Assembly: GCA_003136515.1 (NCBI GenBank)
Contig: PLEU01000106.1
Span: 18,524-34,416, forward strand
DNA: 15,893 bases
Reading direction: 5' to 3'
Origin: Spartobacteria bacterium
GTDB taxonomy: Bacteria; Verrucomicrobiota; Verrucomicrobiae; Chthoniobacterales; UBA6821
Part shown: one piece after another, positions 5,698-13,379 of the stretch
How the letters are laid out: each line of letters begins with the position of its first letter
Numbering within the stretch: the stretch's first letter is position 1
Notes under the pieces: generated by a model
Database searches by the model: none
The model's input: only the letters and a program-made list of their open reading frames with translations
What the model was told of the DNA's origin: nothing
Translations under genes and position numbers: made by a program

Positions 5698-6676
5698 TGG
5701 ATTCGATTGGTTGGGAAGATGCTGATTGTTGCTTGAGTCGGAACAGCGAGCTGACCGACTCGCCTCCATGGATGCGACGGATTCCCTCGCCGAGCAATTC
5801 GGCGACGGAAAGAACCCGCACGCGATCCCCCGTTCCTTGACGGACGGGGACGCTGTCGGTGGTGATGAGCTCCTTGATTTCAGAGCCCTGCAACCGCTGA
5901 ACCGCTAAATCTGTCAGCACAGCGTGCGAGACGCCAGCATAAATATCACCAACATTCTGGGTGCGGAGGATCTTTGCCGCACTGGTCAGAGTGCCGGCTG
6001 TCTCCGTGAGGTCGTCCACAATGAGTACGTTTTTCCCCTCCACCTCGCCTATGATGTGTAGCGCATCGACTTCGGTGGCCGTTCTGCGGCGCTTCACCAC
6101 GATCGCAAGACCCGCGCCGAGAGCCTCAGCATACGCGCTCGCCATTTTCACGCCCCCGACGTCGGGAGAGACGACCACGAGATTGCTGATCTTCTTGCTC
6201 TGTATATAATCGACCATCACCGGCAAGGCATAAAGGTGATCGACCGGAATATCGAAGAAGCCCTGCAACTGCTGTGCATGCAGATCCATCGTGAGCACTC
6301 GATGGACTCCGGCTGCAACGAGAATATTCGCCACCAGCTTAGCCGTAATCGGAACGCGCGGCTGATCCTTGCGATCCTGGCGGGCATAACCGAAGAAGGG
6401 AATAACTGCCGTGATCCGGTCGGCGCTCGCACGGCGGGCCGCATCAACCATGATGAGCAACTCCATGATATTCTGATTAGTGGGTGGGCAGGTTGGTTGG
6501 ACGATGAACACATCGCGCCCTCGAATATTGTCATTGATTTTGACAAAGGTCTCTCCGTCGGGAAAAGAGGTAACCGTGGCATCCCCCAATGGTTGGCCAA
6601 GATATGCAGCTATGTCGTTTGCAAGTTGGCGATGCGCGGAACCACTGAAGATACGAAGTTCTGGATAGCCTTTCAT
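5690..6676 (-). CDS. prs: Ribose-phosphate pyrophosphokinase (PRPP synthase)
   Basis: This 328-residue enzyme converts ribose 5-phosphate and ATP to PRPP, the precursor for purine, pyrimidine, histidine, tryptophan and NAD synthesis. The sequence carries the class I landmarks: RIFSGSAHRQLA at the start, FPDGETFVKI (38-47), FFGYARQDRKDQPRVPITAKLVA (94-116), DLHAQQLQGFF with the conserved His at 133, VVVSPDVGGV (167-176), the flexible-loop KRRR (195-198) and the PRPP-binding loop VLIVDDLTETAGT (217-229). The extra C-terminal 15 residues, Ser/Gln/Asn-rich, are probably unstructured. It appears to head the minus-strand run with rplY, pth, rpsF and ssb. No Shine-Dalgarno sequence precedes the ATG, and I could not assign a promoter with confidence in the region upstream. 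Confidence 0.96.
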   Translation of the reverse strand: MKGYPELRIFSGSAHRQLANDIAAYLGQPLGDATVTSFPDGETFVKINDNIRGRDVFIVQPTCPPTNQNIMELLIMVDAARRASADRITAVIPFFGYARQDRKDQPRVPITAKLVANILVAAGVHRVLTMDLHAQQLQGFFDIPVDHLYALPVMVDYIQSKKISNLVVVSPDVGGVKMASAYAEALGAGLAIVVKRRRTATEVDALHIIGEVEGKNVLIVDDLTETAGTLTSAAKILRTQNVGDIYAGVSHAVLTDLAVQRLQGSEIKELITTDSVPVRQGTGDRVRVLSVAELLGEGIRRIHGGESVSSLFRLKQQSASSQPIESNG

Positions 6677-7041
6677 GGAAGGTTCCGAGGCTACAGCCTT
6701 CCCCCTCGTCGGAGCACGAAGGAAATCTGAAATTTAAGAAATTTTTTAGCCAGCCACTCATCCGTCACCTCAGAATTGAGTTGTCCTATAGGCTATAGCA
6801 GTCGTTTTGAATTGCTGGCTGACTTTTATCGCAGGGCAGAAATCGTGGTTTGCATCCGGTTTTATTTTCGGAATGGGTGCTATATCTACCCCATTGTCCA
6901 TACCACCTGCAAAGCCACTACTATAGAGTGACAGAATAATTGTCACTACCAGCCAAGGCAAAGGAGATTAACTGCGGTTTAGGACTTTTTGCCGTGTCAG
7001 GGACGCAGTTTGGGGGAGCTCAAGCAGAGAGGCGACTAGTA
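6677..7041. other. Intergenic stretch between prs and the small-ORF region
   Basis: No recognised gene is present. The stretch is AT-richer than the flanking genes and should contain the prs promoter (minus strand), for which I see no good -35/-10 pair. A stem-loop is visible: AGTGACA (6927-6933) pairs with TGTCACT (6941-6947) around a seven-base loop. A weaker GGCAAA/TTTGCC pairing brackets about 6957-6990. A TTG-started 63-codon minus-strand frame with a hydrophobic start (6770-6961) lacks a ribosome-binding site and is not called. Confidence 0.4.
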
Positions 7042-7173
7042 ATGAAACAGACCGCACAACCAGTGCAATTCGACATTCGAGGACTAATTGGCAAAGGAAA
7101 ACCTAACCTCAATAAGCTCATTACTGGTGCTCAGATTGGGGGCACCGTGCTCGCGGGCATTCGGGCGAAGTAA
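7042..7173 (+). CDS. Possible small protein (43 residues), function unknown
   Basis: An ATG at 7042 opens 43 codons ending in TAA at 7171-7173. A GAGAGG sequence (7027-7032) lies nine bases upstream, a workable Shine-Dalgarno spacing that most genes here lack. The peptide is basic, beginning MKQTAQPVQFDIRGLIGKGK and ending in IGGTVLAGIRAK, with a short Gly/Val/Leu/Ile-rich stretch near the C-terminus. It does not match a family I recognise. The same frame stays open upstream to a TTG at 6940. Four bases after the stop comes a perfect eight-base-pair hairpin, and then a second micro-frame of nine codons (7210-7239, MFEKKRLYY) preceded by GGGAGGA. The arrangement is gene-like, but frames of this length also occur by chance. 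It could equally be part of a non-coding RNA. Confidence 0.3.
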   Translation: MKQTAQPVQFDIRGLIGKGKPNLNKLITGAQIGGTVLAGIRAK

Positions 7174-7176
7174 TCT

Positions 7177-7196
7177 AGGCCAAGAGAACTTGGCCT
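7177..7196 (+). other. Perfect stem-loop just after the 43-codon frame
   Basis: AGGCCAAG (7177-7184) pairs exactly with CTTGGCCT (7189-7196) around the tetraloop AGAA. It begins four bases after the TAA of the small frame and is followed directly by GGGAGGA and an ATG at 7210. No T-run follows, so it is not a standard terminator. It could cap the 3' end of a small transcript or control access to the ribosome-binding sequence behind it. The pairing is certain; the role is not. Confidence 0.4.
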
Positions 7197-7271
7197 TGGG
7201 AGGATACCTATGTTCGAGAAAAAAAGGCTCTATTACTGATGCCCAACCCTAAAACTGGGAGAGAGTCTTTT

Positions 7272-7298
7272 CTCTAGAGAGCGCTTATCGCCCTAGAG
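7272..7298 (-). other. Stem-loop downstream of tRNA-Lys
   Basis: CTCTAG (7272-7277) pairs with CTAGAG (7293-7298), with an inner GCG/CGC pairing (7281-7283 with 7289-7291) and a five-base loop. It lies 14 bases past the 3' end of the minus-strand tRNA-Lys, where the precursor would end or be trimmed. The minus strand after it is A-rich rather than T-rich, so it is not an orthodox intrinsic terminator. Confidence 0.3.
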
Positions 7299-7311
7299 CC
7301 TTATAGAAAGT

Positions 7312-7386
<75 letters not shown>

Positions 7387-7412
7387 GGACTCCCGTGACA
7401 AACGGGTCGGAA

Positions 7413-7441
7413 GTTTTACTCCCTGTTGAAGCAATGTGCAA
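7413..7441 (-). promoter_or_regulatory. Sigma70-type promoter of tRNA-Lys
   Basis: On the minus strand TTGCAC (7441-7436), an exact 17-base spacer and TAAAAC (7418-7413) lie 26 bases before the tRNA. Transcription would start near 7406. The short leader contains CCCGT-TTGTC-ACGGG, a five-base-pair hairpin comparable to the one in the tRNA-His leader. Spacing and position support a real promoter. Confidence 0.55.
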
Positions 7442-7641
7442 AATGAAAATCACGATTGGGATCGATTTATTCATCGTATTAGTACAGTATGGGACATTTA
7501 TCCCTGCCACGGTTCACAATACAACCTCCTCGCATGGAGAGGTTGGTGAAAAAAATGATATTCCATTTTTTCTCTCTCCGGCACCCATACAGAAAAGAGC
7601 TTGCGAGAGACACCTGAGGCCGCATTACTGGAGGGCTATCC

Positions 7642-8364
7642 ATGGATACCTCTCGCCTCGCTATCGATCATTTGATGAATCCGCTTGAGGCGAGGATCGG
7701 TTACAAATTCCGCAATTCGCTGCTACTTGCCGAGGCCCTTACGCATGCAAGCATTTCCTTGGAAAGAAAGGATTATCCATTTGATAATCAGCGGCTCGAA
7801 TTCCTAGGCGATGCCGTCCTTCAACTCGTTATAACGGAGGAGCTTTTTCATAAATTCCCGGACTTCACCGAAGGGCAACTCACCAAAATCAGGACACGGT
7901 TGGTTTCCCGCGCCGCCCTGAAGGTGCATGCAAGCCACCTGCGCCTCGGGGAGCATCTGATGATGGGACGAGGTGAGGAAGCCAGCGGCGGACGTGACCG
8001 CGCCTCGACTCTCGGCGATTCGTTTGAGGCCCTCGTCGGGGGGATCTATCTTGATGGAGGACTAGGTGCCGCCCGAATATTCATCCTCCGCGTGGCCTCT
8101 GCGGATCTGAATACCGTCGCGGAAGAGCCGGAGGAGATCAATCCGAAGGGGAAACTTCAGGAAATTCTCCAGTCACTCGCCCCGAGCGCCCCTGGTTACG
8201 AACTCCTGGAGGAGTCTGGCCCCGAACATCTCAAACACTTCCGCTGCCGTGTCGTCTGGGAAGGACTTACACTTGGTGAGGGGTCCGGGCGGAGTAAGAA
8301 AGAGGCGGAAGTATCTGCTGCTGCTGCAGCACTGATCTCGGAGGCTTGGCAAGAGGCGCGATAA
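7642..8364 (+). CDS. rnc: Ribonuclease III
   Basis: This 240-residue endonuclease cuts double-stranded RNA, including the stems of the rRNA precursor. The catalytic domain (about 12-160) contains the family signature NQRLEFLGDAVL (49-60) with E53 and D57, and the second acidic cluster TLGDSFEALVGGIYLDGG with D126 and E129, so all four metal-binding acids are present. A double-stranded-RNA-binding domain follows at about 167-237, with NPKGKLQEILQ at its start and the GSGRSKKEAEVSAAAAAL helix at its end. Length is normal. A GGAGGG sequence six bases before the ATG is the clearest Shine-Dalgarno site in the window. The gene diverges from tRNA-Lys and prs and is followed after 57 bases by a membrane-protein gene on the same strand. 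Confidence 0.97.
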   Translation: MDTSRLAIDHLMNPLEARIGYKFRNSLLLAEALTHASISLERKDYPFDNQRLEFLGDAVLQLVITEELFHKFPDFTEGQLTKIRTRLVSRAALKVHASHLRLGEHLMMGRGEEASGGRDRASTLGDSFEALVGGIYLDGGLGAARIFILRVASADLNTVAEEPEEINPKGKLQEILQSLAPSAPGYELLEESGPEHLKHFRCRVVWEGLTLGEGSGRSKKEAEVSAAAAALISEAWQEAR

Positions 8365-8421
8365 TCTCCACAACAGCAGTTCACCCACATTGCCCATTCC
8401 TTCCTGCAGACACCGCAATTC

Positions 8422-8997
8422 ATGGATTTTCTCTCCTATCTCCCCACGCTAAATCTTCCACTCGTTGCGGTTCTGATAGGAACGGCCCTTGTCGGCTCCC
8501 ATCTTTTCGGACTGCTGGCTCCCGATTTATGCATGATGGTAGCCCGGGATTTTCCGCGTTCCCGCATCTGGTCAACAGTGCTGCTGTCTATCTCAACGGT
8601 TTGGGTTGTCGGAATGACTGCAACAATGGATCTCGGCGAATTTTCCCCCATGCGTGAAAAAATCATCATCGCCACTGTTGCCGGTGCGGTTCTCCTATGG
8701 AAATTCGTGCCTGAGTTTCTCTCCTCACGCTCGGTGGGATTTCTTTTACTCTTGAGCGCTCAGCCTGTGCTCGAGGCAACTTTTCTTCAGAACGGACTCC
8801 TCCACCTAGCACTCGCCCTGCTCGCTTACGTATGGGTGCTGACAGGTCTTTTCCTAGTCGGGATGCCCTATTTACATCGCGATCTGATCGGATGGATCTG
8901 CAGGGAAAAATGGCGCTGGAGTCTCGCGTGCTGGCTCGGTGTCATCTATGGACTCCTACTGCTCACCGATGGGGCCAGGCTGGAAATTCTCAGCTAG
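8422..8997 (+). CDS. Multi-spanning membrane protein of unknown function
   Basis: This 191-residue protein is very hydrophobic, with about six candidate membrane spans near residues 11-33, 50-69, 80-98, 103-121, 126-151 and 165-183. Possible functional positions include an Asp in APDLCMMVARDFPRSR (about 34-48) after the first span, an MDLGEF segment (69-74) and a HRDLIGW segment (152-158). I recognise no family. The layout, with charged loops and short hairpins, would suit a small integral membrane protein such as a transporter subunit or assembly factor, but this is not shown. It follows rnc by 57 bases on the same strand and could share its transcript. No Shine-Dalgarno sequence is visible at the ATG. 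The next gene, lolC-like, faces it tail to tail. Confidence 0.75.
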   Translation: MDFLSYLPTLNLPLVAVLIGTALVGSHLFGLLAPDLCMMVARDFPRSRIWSTVLLSISTVWVVGMTATMDLGEFSPMREKIIIATVAGAVLLWKFVPEFLSSRSVGFLLLLSAQPVLEATFLQNGLLHLALALLAYVWVLTGLFLVGMPYLHRDLIGWICREKWRWSLACWLGVIYGLLLLTDGARLEILS

Positions 8998-9042
8998 GAT
9001 TTTTTGGGGCTTGAGAGGTTTGCATCTGAACGGTTTTCTTCT

Positions 9043-10350
9043 TCACTCACAGCGCAGTGCCTTCACCGGATCAAGGCGAGAAGCTATCCAAGCAGGGATC
9101 AATGCCGCCACAGAGCAGATGACAAAGGCACTAATGCAAATCAACGCCACATCGGCAGGCACAACCTCCGCCGGAATTTGGGAGAATTCATAGACACTCT
9201 TAGGGAATATCTCCACATGCAGGACAGAGGCGAGCCAATGGCTCACCTCGTTGCGCCATCTGATCAAGGTCATTCCGAGCGCCAGTCCCGAGACAACGCC
9301 GATGATGCCGATCACCATACCTTGAATCAGAAACACTGAGATCACCTGCCACGTGCGGGCGCCGAGAGCCTTGAGGACACCGATTTCACGCGTCTTCTGC
9401 ACGGACATAGTGATCAGCGTATTCATGATGCCGAATGCGGCGACCAGGATGATGAACATCAGAAGAAAGAACATGACGTGTCGCTCCATCGCGATGGCAT
9501 CGAAGAGTTCCTTGTTCATTTCCATCCAGGTGACACACGAGAAATCCTCCGGAAGCACTTTAAGAAGTCCCTCCCTAATCTCGGCGGCACGGTCGGGATC
9601 CACGGTCCTCACGGCAAGGCCGTGAACCGAATCGCCTAGTCCGTAAAGCTCCTGTCCGATGTGAAGTGGCACCAGAAGAAACTCACTATCGTACACATAC
9701 CGCCCGGTTTCGAAAATGCCTGTGACCGTCAGTTCTGTCGGCAGGACCATCTGCCGGAGGGAGTCAATGTCGCCGTCTCTGTTTGCTTTTCCCGACTTCC
9801 CCTTGAGTCGGTCGATCTGCTCCAGTACGTCACCTATGTTTCTGGGCGAATAGATTGTGATAACGTCGCCGACATTTACGCCGAGCGCCCGTGCCAACTC
9901 GGAGCCCATCACTGCGTCATCCCCACCCAGATCAAGTTTACCCGCAATGACGTTCGTCAGATCCCCGACTTTCTCTTCCAGTGCGGGTTCAATGCCACGG
10001 ATTTTTGGGGCAAGGCGCTGATGGTTGAATTCGACGATCACCGGCCCCTGGACAAAGGGGGCAACGGCGACAACGCCGGGAGCTTTGGCAATTTTCCCGG
10101 CCACAGCATGCCAGTCATCCATGAGTCCGTTGTTGGAAATCAACAGATGGGCATCGAACCCGATGACTTTGCGCTGCAACTCACGCTCAAAACCTGTCAT
10201 CACCGACATCACTAGAATCAGCACGGTGATTCCGAGGGTCACCCCAATCACGGAGATTAGCGTGATGACGGCTAGGAATGTGCGTTTGGGTTTGAGATAG
10301 CGGGCTGCCAGAAACAGCGAGGCAGGAAGACTCATGCCAAAATGTGACAT
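9043..10350 (-). CDS. LolC/LolE-type lipoprotein-release ABC permease
   Basis: This 435-residue inner-membrane protein has the LolC/E plan. One N-terminal span lies at about 26-52. A large periplasmic domain of about 240 residues follows, and then three spans at about 290-314, 334-366 and 399-422 forming the FtsX/MacB-type permease domain. The start SLFLAARYLKPKR and the VMTGFERELQRKVIGFDAHL segment after the first span are typical of Lol permeases, as is the cytoplasmic VQKTREIGVLKALGA loop (317-331) that contacts the ATPase. These proteins extract mature lipoproteins from the inner membrane for delivery to the outer membrane. LolC and LolE cannot be told apart here, and in many phyla one such permease works as a homodimer. 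No lolD ATPase gene is adjacent: the next gene lies on the opposite strand. It sits 38 bases after the MFS gene. Confidence 0.9.
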   Translation of the reverse strand: MSHFGMSLPASLFLAARYLKPKRTFLAVITLISVIGVTLGITVLILVMSVMTGFERELQRKVIGFDAHLLISNNGLMDDWHAVAGKIAKAPGVVAVAPFVQGPVIVEFNHQRLAPKIRGIEPALEEKVGDLTNVIAGKLDLGGDDAVMGSELARALGVNVGDVITIYSPRNIGDVLEQIDRLKGKSGKANRDGDIDSLRQMVLPTELTVTGIFETGRYVYDSEFLLVPLHIGQELYGLGDSVHGLAVRTVDPDRAAEIREGLLKVLPEDFSCVTWMEMNKELFDAIAMERHVMFFLLMFIILVAAFGIMNTLITMSVQKTREIGVLKALGARTWQVISVFLIQGMVIGIIGVVSGLALGMTLIRWRNEVSHWLASVLHVEIFPKSVYEFSQIPAEVVPADVALICISAFVICSVAALIPAWIASRLDPVKALRCE

Positions 10351-10388
10351 GTCAGGTTGGGAAGAAAAATCCTAAATGTGGAATTCGC

Positions 10389-11717
10389 TCAGGCCAACGC
10401 ACGAACACCCGTTTTCCGCGGTTCCACAAGCATCCTGCTCGCAAAAAAAGAGACGACGGCAATCAGGGCAATACCGAGAAAATAGATGCTGTGACGGCGC
10501 AGATGAAACGGCCCCGCCGTCATGTCAAGCCCACCCAATGCATCCAACAAACATCCCCAGAGAATAGGCACCACACCCGATCCGATGCTCAAAATGACCA
10601 TGCTCACAGCGAAATAATGATTCTTCCCAGTTTCCGGAACAACCGCCATCCAAAGATGTCCATTGGCCATGTTGTAGATAGCCATCGCCGTACCACCCAG
10701 CAGGTTAAGGATAAGGACGAGTTTCCAATCATGGGGGATCACCCCTGATGACATGGTGAACCAGAGAAACAGGACCACGGTAAAGAGGAGCACCGCACCT
10801 CGAATGAAGATTCTGCTGCCGCTGTGATCCACCCTCCTGCCGACGGCTTGAAGGAAAAGCAAAGGCCCGAGAAAGGAACCGATGGAAAGTAGATAAATCA
10901 TGGAGGGAGAGAAGTGCGCCTGCATCTTCAGATACTCCACAGGAAAAACGCTGAGTCCCCCTGCCACCAGCGTGAAAAGGAGATTAAAAAACATCCAGTT
11001 GCGGAATGGTACCAAGGCGGCCATTTCGCCCAACGAAACTTTTACGGCTGATTCCACGCTATTACGCTCCTGCGCGGCGTCGGGAATCTGGCGCATATAG
11101 AGCAAACTGATGGCGGCACCGGCCACGGAGACCCATATCACCAGCGAGTAGCGTAACGGTTCCACACTCCCGCTCATCAAAAACGCCGAAAAGAGCATGG
11201 TGACCAGGGATCCCGAGTTAATGAACATGTGATCGACTGAGATGAATCGTCCCCGGATTTCACTTCCGACTAGCGTCGTGATCCAGGGGAGAAAGGCCGT
11301 TGTGGAGATTCCCCTCAATAAGTTGAAAAAGAAGAGACTGCCAAGTAGTAGGCTGAGCCTAAATTCTCTGGAAGCCGAACTCAACATCGGGATAACCGCC
11401 ACAACCGCAATGAAAACGGATCTAAGTGCCCAGCCTGAGAGGGCGAAGGAACGATAACTATATCTCTCAAGATAGCGTGCCGCAGGTAACTGCAGGACCG
11501 TCATCAGAGGAGTGAAGGCCGCAATGATTCCGAGGACTACTGAATTTGCTCCCAGGTCTTTGGCTAGCAGGACAACGGGCGCGCCGATGATGATTTGAAA
11601 ACAGATCGCATTGTAAAAGTTGAACCAATGAAAATTGAAGATGCCCTTCGAGTATGGGACTGGAAAGGCCCCCCAGGGTCCCAGATAGTGGCTTACGGAA
11701 TCCGGATCCTTGCTCAC
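10389..11717 (-). CDS. MFS-type transporter, substrate unknown
   Basis: This 442-residue membrane protein has about twelve hydrophobic segments in two halves separated by a charged region near residues 210-235 (RQIPDAAQERNSVESAVKVSLGEM). That matches the major facilitator plan. The loop after span two (ARYLERYSYRSFALSGWALRS) and an equivalent after span eight (GRRVDHSGSRIFIRGAVLL) resemble the basic loops between spans 2-3 and 8-9 of MFS proteins. The substrate cannot be deduced. The GTG start overlaps the lysS stop as GTGA (11714-11717), and GGAG lies four bases upstream, indicating translational coupling to lysS. In several Gram-negative groups a Lol permease follows lysS directly, so this gene may be an insertion into that pair. 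Confidence 0.82.
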   Translation of the reverse strand: MSKDPDSVSHYLGPWGAFPVPYSKGIFNFHWFNFYNAICFQIIIGAPVVLLAKDLGANSVVLGIIAAFTPLMTVLQLPAARYLERYSYRSFALSGWALRSVFIAVVAVIPMLSSASREFRLSLLLGSLFFFNLLRGISTTAFLPWITTLVGSEIRGRFISVDHMFINSGSLVTMLFSAFLMSGSVEPLRYSLVIWVSVAGAAISLLYMRQIPDAAQERNSVESAVKVSLGEMAALVPFRNWMFFNLLFTLVAGGLSVFPVEYLKMQAHFSPSMIYLLSIGSFLGPLLFLQAVGRRVDHSGSRIFIRGAVLLFTVVLFLWFTMSSGVIPHDWKLVLILNLLGGTAMAIYNMANGHLWMAVVPETGKNHYFAVSMVILSIGSGVVPILWGCLLDALGGLDMTAGPFHLRRHSIYFLGIALIAVVSFFASRMLVEPRKTGVRALA

Positions 11718-13213
11718 GAATCTCCGGCAACCCTGACTGGACGGTGTTTCAGATGAGGAAAGAGTATGACGTCCCGGATCGACTCGGCGCCTGTCAGCAG
11801 CATCACCAGACGGTCAATTCCGATGCCGATTCCCCCAGCAGGAGGCATGCCATATTCTAGGGCATCCAGAAATTCCGTGTCGATTTTCTGATGCTCCCCA
11901 CCTGCCTGATTCTCCAGACGTTCGCGCTGGAGATCCGGGTCATTCAGTTCGGAATAACCTGGTGAAATCTCCTGTCCGTTAATGATAAGTTCATAGACAT
12001 CCACTGTGGAAGAATCCGAATCATTGAGGCGGGCCAGAGGCACAAGCTCCTTGGGAACATGGGTCACAAAACAGGGGTCGATTGTTTTTTCCTCCACCAT
12101 TTTTTCAAAGAGATGCTGGGTCATCTCGAACTCTTCGGGACAATGGGAAATATCAAGGCCGAGTTCGGCGCACCGTTCCTGCTTGCCGGCCTTGTCGAGG
12201 GCGAACCAGCCTGGCACCGTCTCCTCGACTAGGTCGTGATACGAAGCCCGTTTCCAGGGACGTGAGAGATTGATCGTCTTGATGATGTTTCCCTCACGGT
12301 CGTGATGATGCACCTGATGATCATCGTTCCCAAGCATCACCGCGAGATGACAGATGAGTTCCTCAACAAGCACGGACATGATCTGAAAATCGGCAAATGC
12401 CCAGTAAGCTTCCAACATCGTAAACTCGGGATTATGGCGGCGCGAAATTCCCTCGTTGCGGAAACTACGGTTGAGTTCGAACACCTTCGGGAAGCCCGCC
12501 ACCAGAAGACGCTTGAGATATAGTTCCGGTGCAATGCGAAGATAAAAATCCATACCAAGTGCATTGTGATGGGTTTTGAACGGCTCGGCTGCGGCCCCGC
12601 CGGGGATCGCCTGCATCATCGGAGTCTCCACCTCTAGAAATCCGCGCTCATCTACAAATCGGCGGATTTCGCGAACAATCCTTGTGCGTTGAAGAAACGT
12701 CTCACGCGACGCCGGATTGGCTATCAGATCGAGGTAGCGCTGACGATAGCGGGTCTCTGAATCCTGTACCCCGTGCCATTTATCAGGAAGCGGTCTCAGG
12801 GATTTGGAGAGTATGACCAGCCTGTTCGCGCGTACACTCGACTCCCCCGTACGTGTGGTGAAGCACTCTCCCTCCACGCCGATAAAATCGCCGATATCAA
12901 GCTGGGTGGCCGCTGCTAGAGAAGTAGCATCCAGTCCCTTGGAATTCAGGTAGACCTGCATACGCCCGCTGATGTCGGAAAGATCCAGAAAGCGACTCTT
13001 TCCCATGTCGCGATAGGCTGTAATGCGTCCTGCAAGCATCACGGCACAGCCTTCGGAAAAGCCATCCTTCACCTCCCCGCCAGTGCCGGAAGTCTGAAAT
13101 GCAGCTCCAAAGGGATCGATTCGCTGATCCCGAAGGGCCTTAAGTTTCTGCCGCCGAATGGCAACGAGCTCGCCAAGGGGTGATTGGGGCGTCTGAGATA
13201 TCTGTTCCACCAT
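11714..13213 (-). CDS. lysS: Lysyl-tRNA synthetase, class II
   Basis: This enzyme of 499 residues attaches lysine to tRNA-Lys. An N-terminal OB-fold anticodon-binding domain (about 55-140) contains VMLAGRITAYRDMGKSRFLDLSD. The RYRQRYLDLI junction follows. The class II catalytic core shows the motif 2 segment FRNEGISRRHNPEFTMLEAYW (251 onward), the ELIINGQEISPGYSELNDP loop and motif 3 GIGIGIDRLVMLLTG (461-475). Length is close to E. coli LysS (505). The frame is open 12 codons further upstream to a TTG, but I prefer the ATG at 13213 because the residues beyond it resemble no LysRS start; neither has a good ribosome-binding site. The 166-base gap to pdxA suggests its own promoter, which I could not assign. 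A cognate tRNA-Lys(CTT) gene lies about 4 kb away. Confidence 0.95.
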   Translation of the reverse strand: MVEQISQTPQSPLGELVAIRRQKLKALRDQRIDPFGAAFQTSGTGGEVKDGFSEGCAVMLAGRITAYRDMGKSRFLDLSDISGRMQVYLNSKGLDATSLAAATQLDIGDFIGVEGECFTTRTGESSVRANRLVILSKSLRPLPDKWHGVQDSETRYRQRYLDLIANPASRETFLQRTRIVREIRRFVDERGFLEVETPMMQAIPGGAAAEPFKTHHNALGMDFYLRIAPELYLKRLLVAGFPKVFELNRSFRNEGISRRHNPEFTMLEAYWAFADFQIMSVLVEELICHLAVMLGNDDHQVHHHDREGNIIKTINLSRPWKRASYHDLVEETVPGWFALDKAGKQERCAELGLDISHCPEEFEMTQHLFEKMVEEKTIDPCFVTHVPKELVPLARLNDSDSSTVDVYELIINGQEISPGYSELNDPDLQRERLENQAGGEHQKIDTEFLDALEYGMPPAGGIGIGIDRLVMLLTGAESIRDVILFPHLKHRPVRVAGDS

Positions 13214-13379
13214 CAAAGAGCAAACGTAGAGCCCCCTTCGATCAATCAAAAACCGATGAGTTCATCATAAAGTTTGTTTTTGCTGCCTCTATAATCGGGA
13301 GAAGTCCTAACCTCTTGAGCTGATGAATCCTCTGACTGATCCATATTTGTCGATGGTTATATGACCATTTGGACAGCTT

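Noticed and set aside
6950..6960. CAGCCAAGGCA resembles the conserved core of the bacterial SRP RNA.
   Set aside because: The GGAAGGAAGC-type part that must precede it in SRP RNA is missing and no long helix encloses it, so the match is coincidental.
6770..6961. A 63-codon minus-strand frame from TTG with a hydrophobic, signal-peptide-like N-terminus.
   Set aside because: It has a TTG start with no ribosome-binding site, no family resemblance, and AT-rich codons. Part of it overlaps the stem-loop at 6927-6947. Likely chance.
7395..7688. A 97-codon plus-strand frame from GTG overlapping the start of rnc.
   Set aside because: It crosses the tRNA-Lys promoter and overlaps rnc in another frame, with no recognisable domain or ribosome-binding site.
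8998..9042. Possible bidirectional terminator between the convergent membrane-protein and lolC-like genes.
   Set aside because: A T-run is present but no GC-rich hairpin precedes it on either strand.
13353..13368. ATGGT/ACCAT palindrome after pdxA, considered as a terminator or operator.
   Set aside because: Only a five-base-pair stem with a six-base loop and no T-run.
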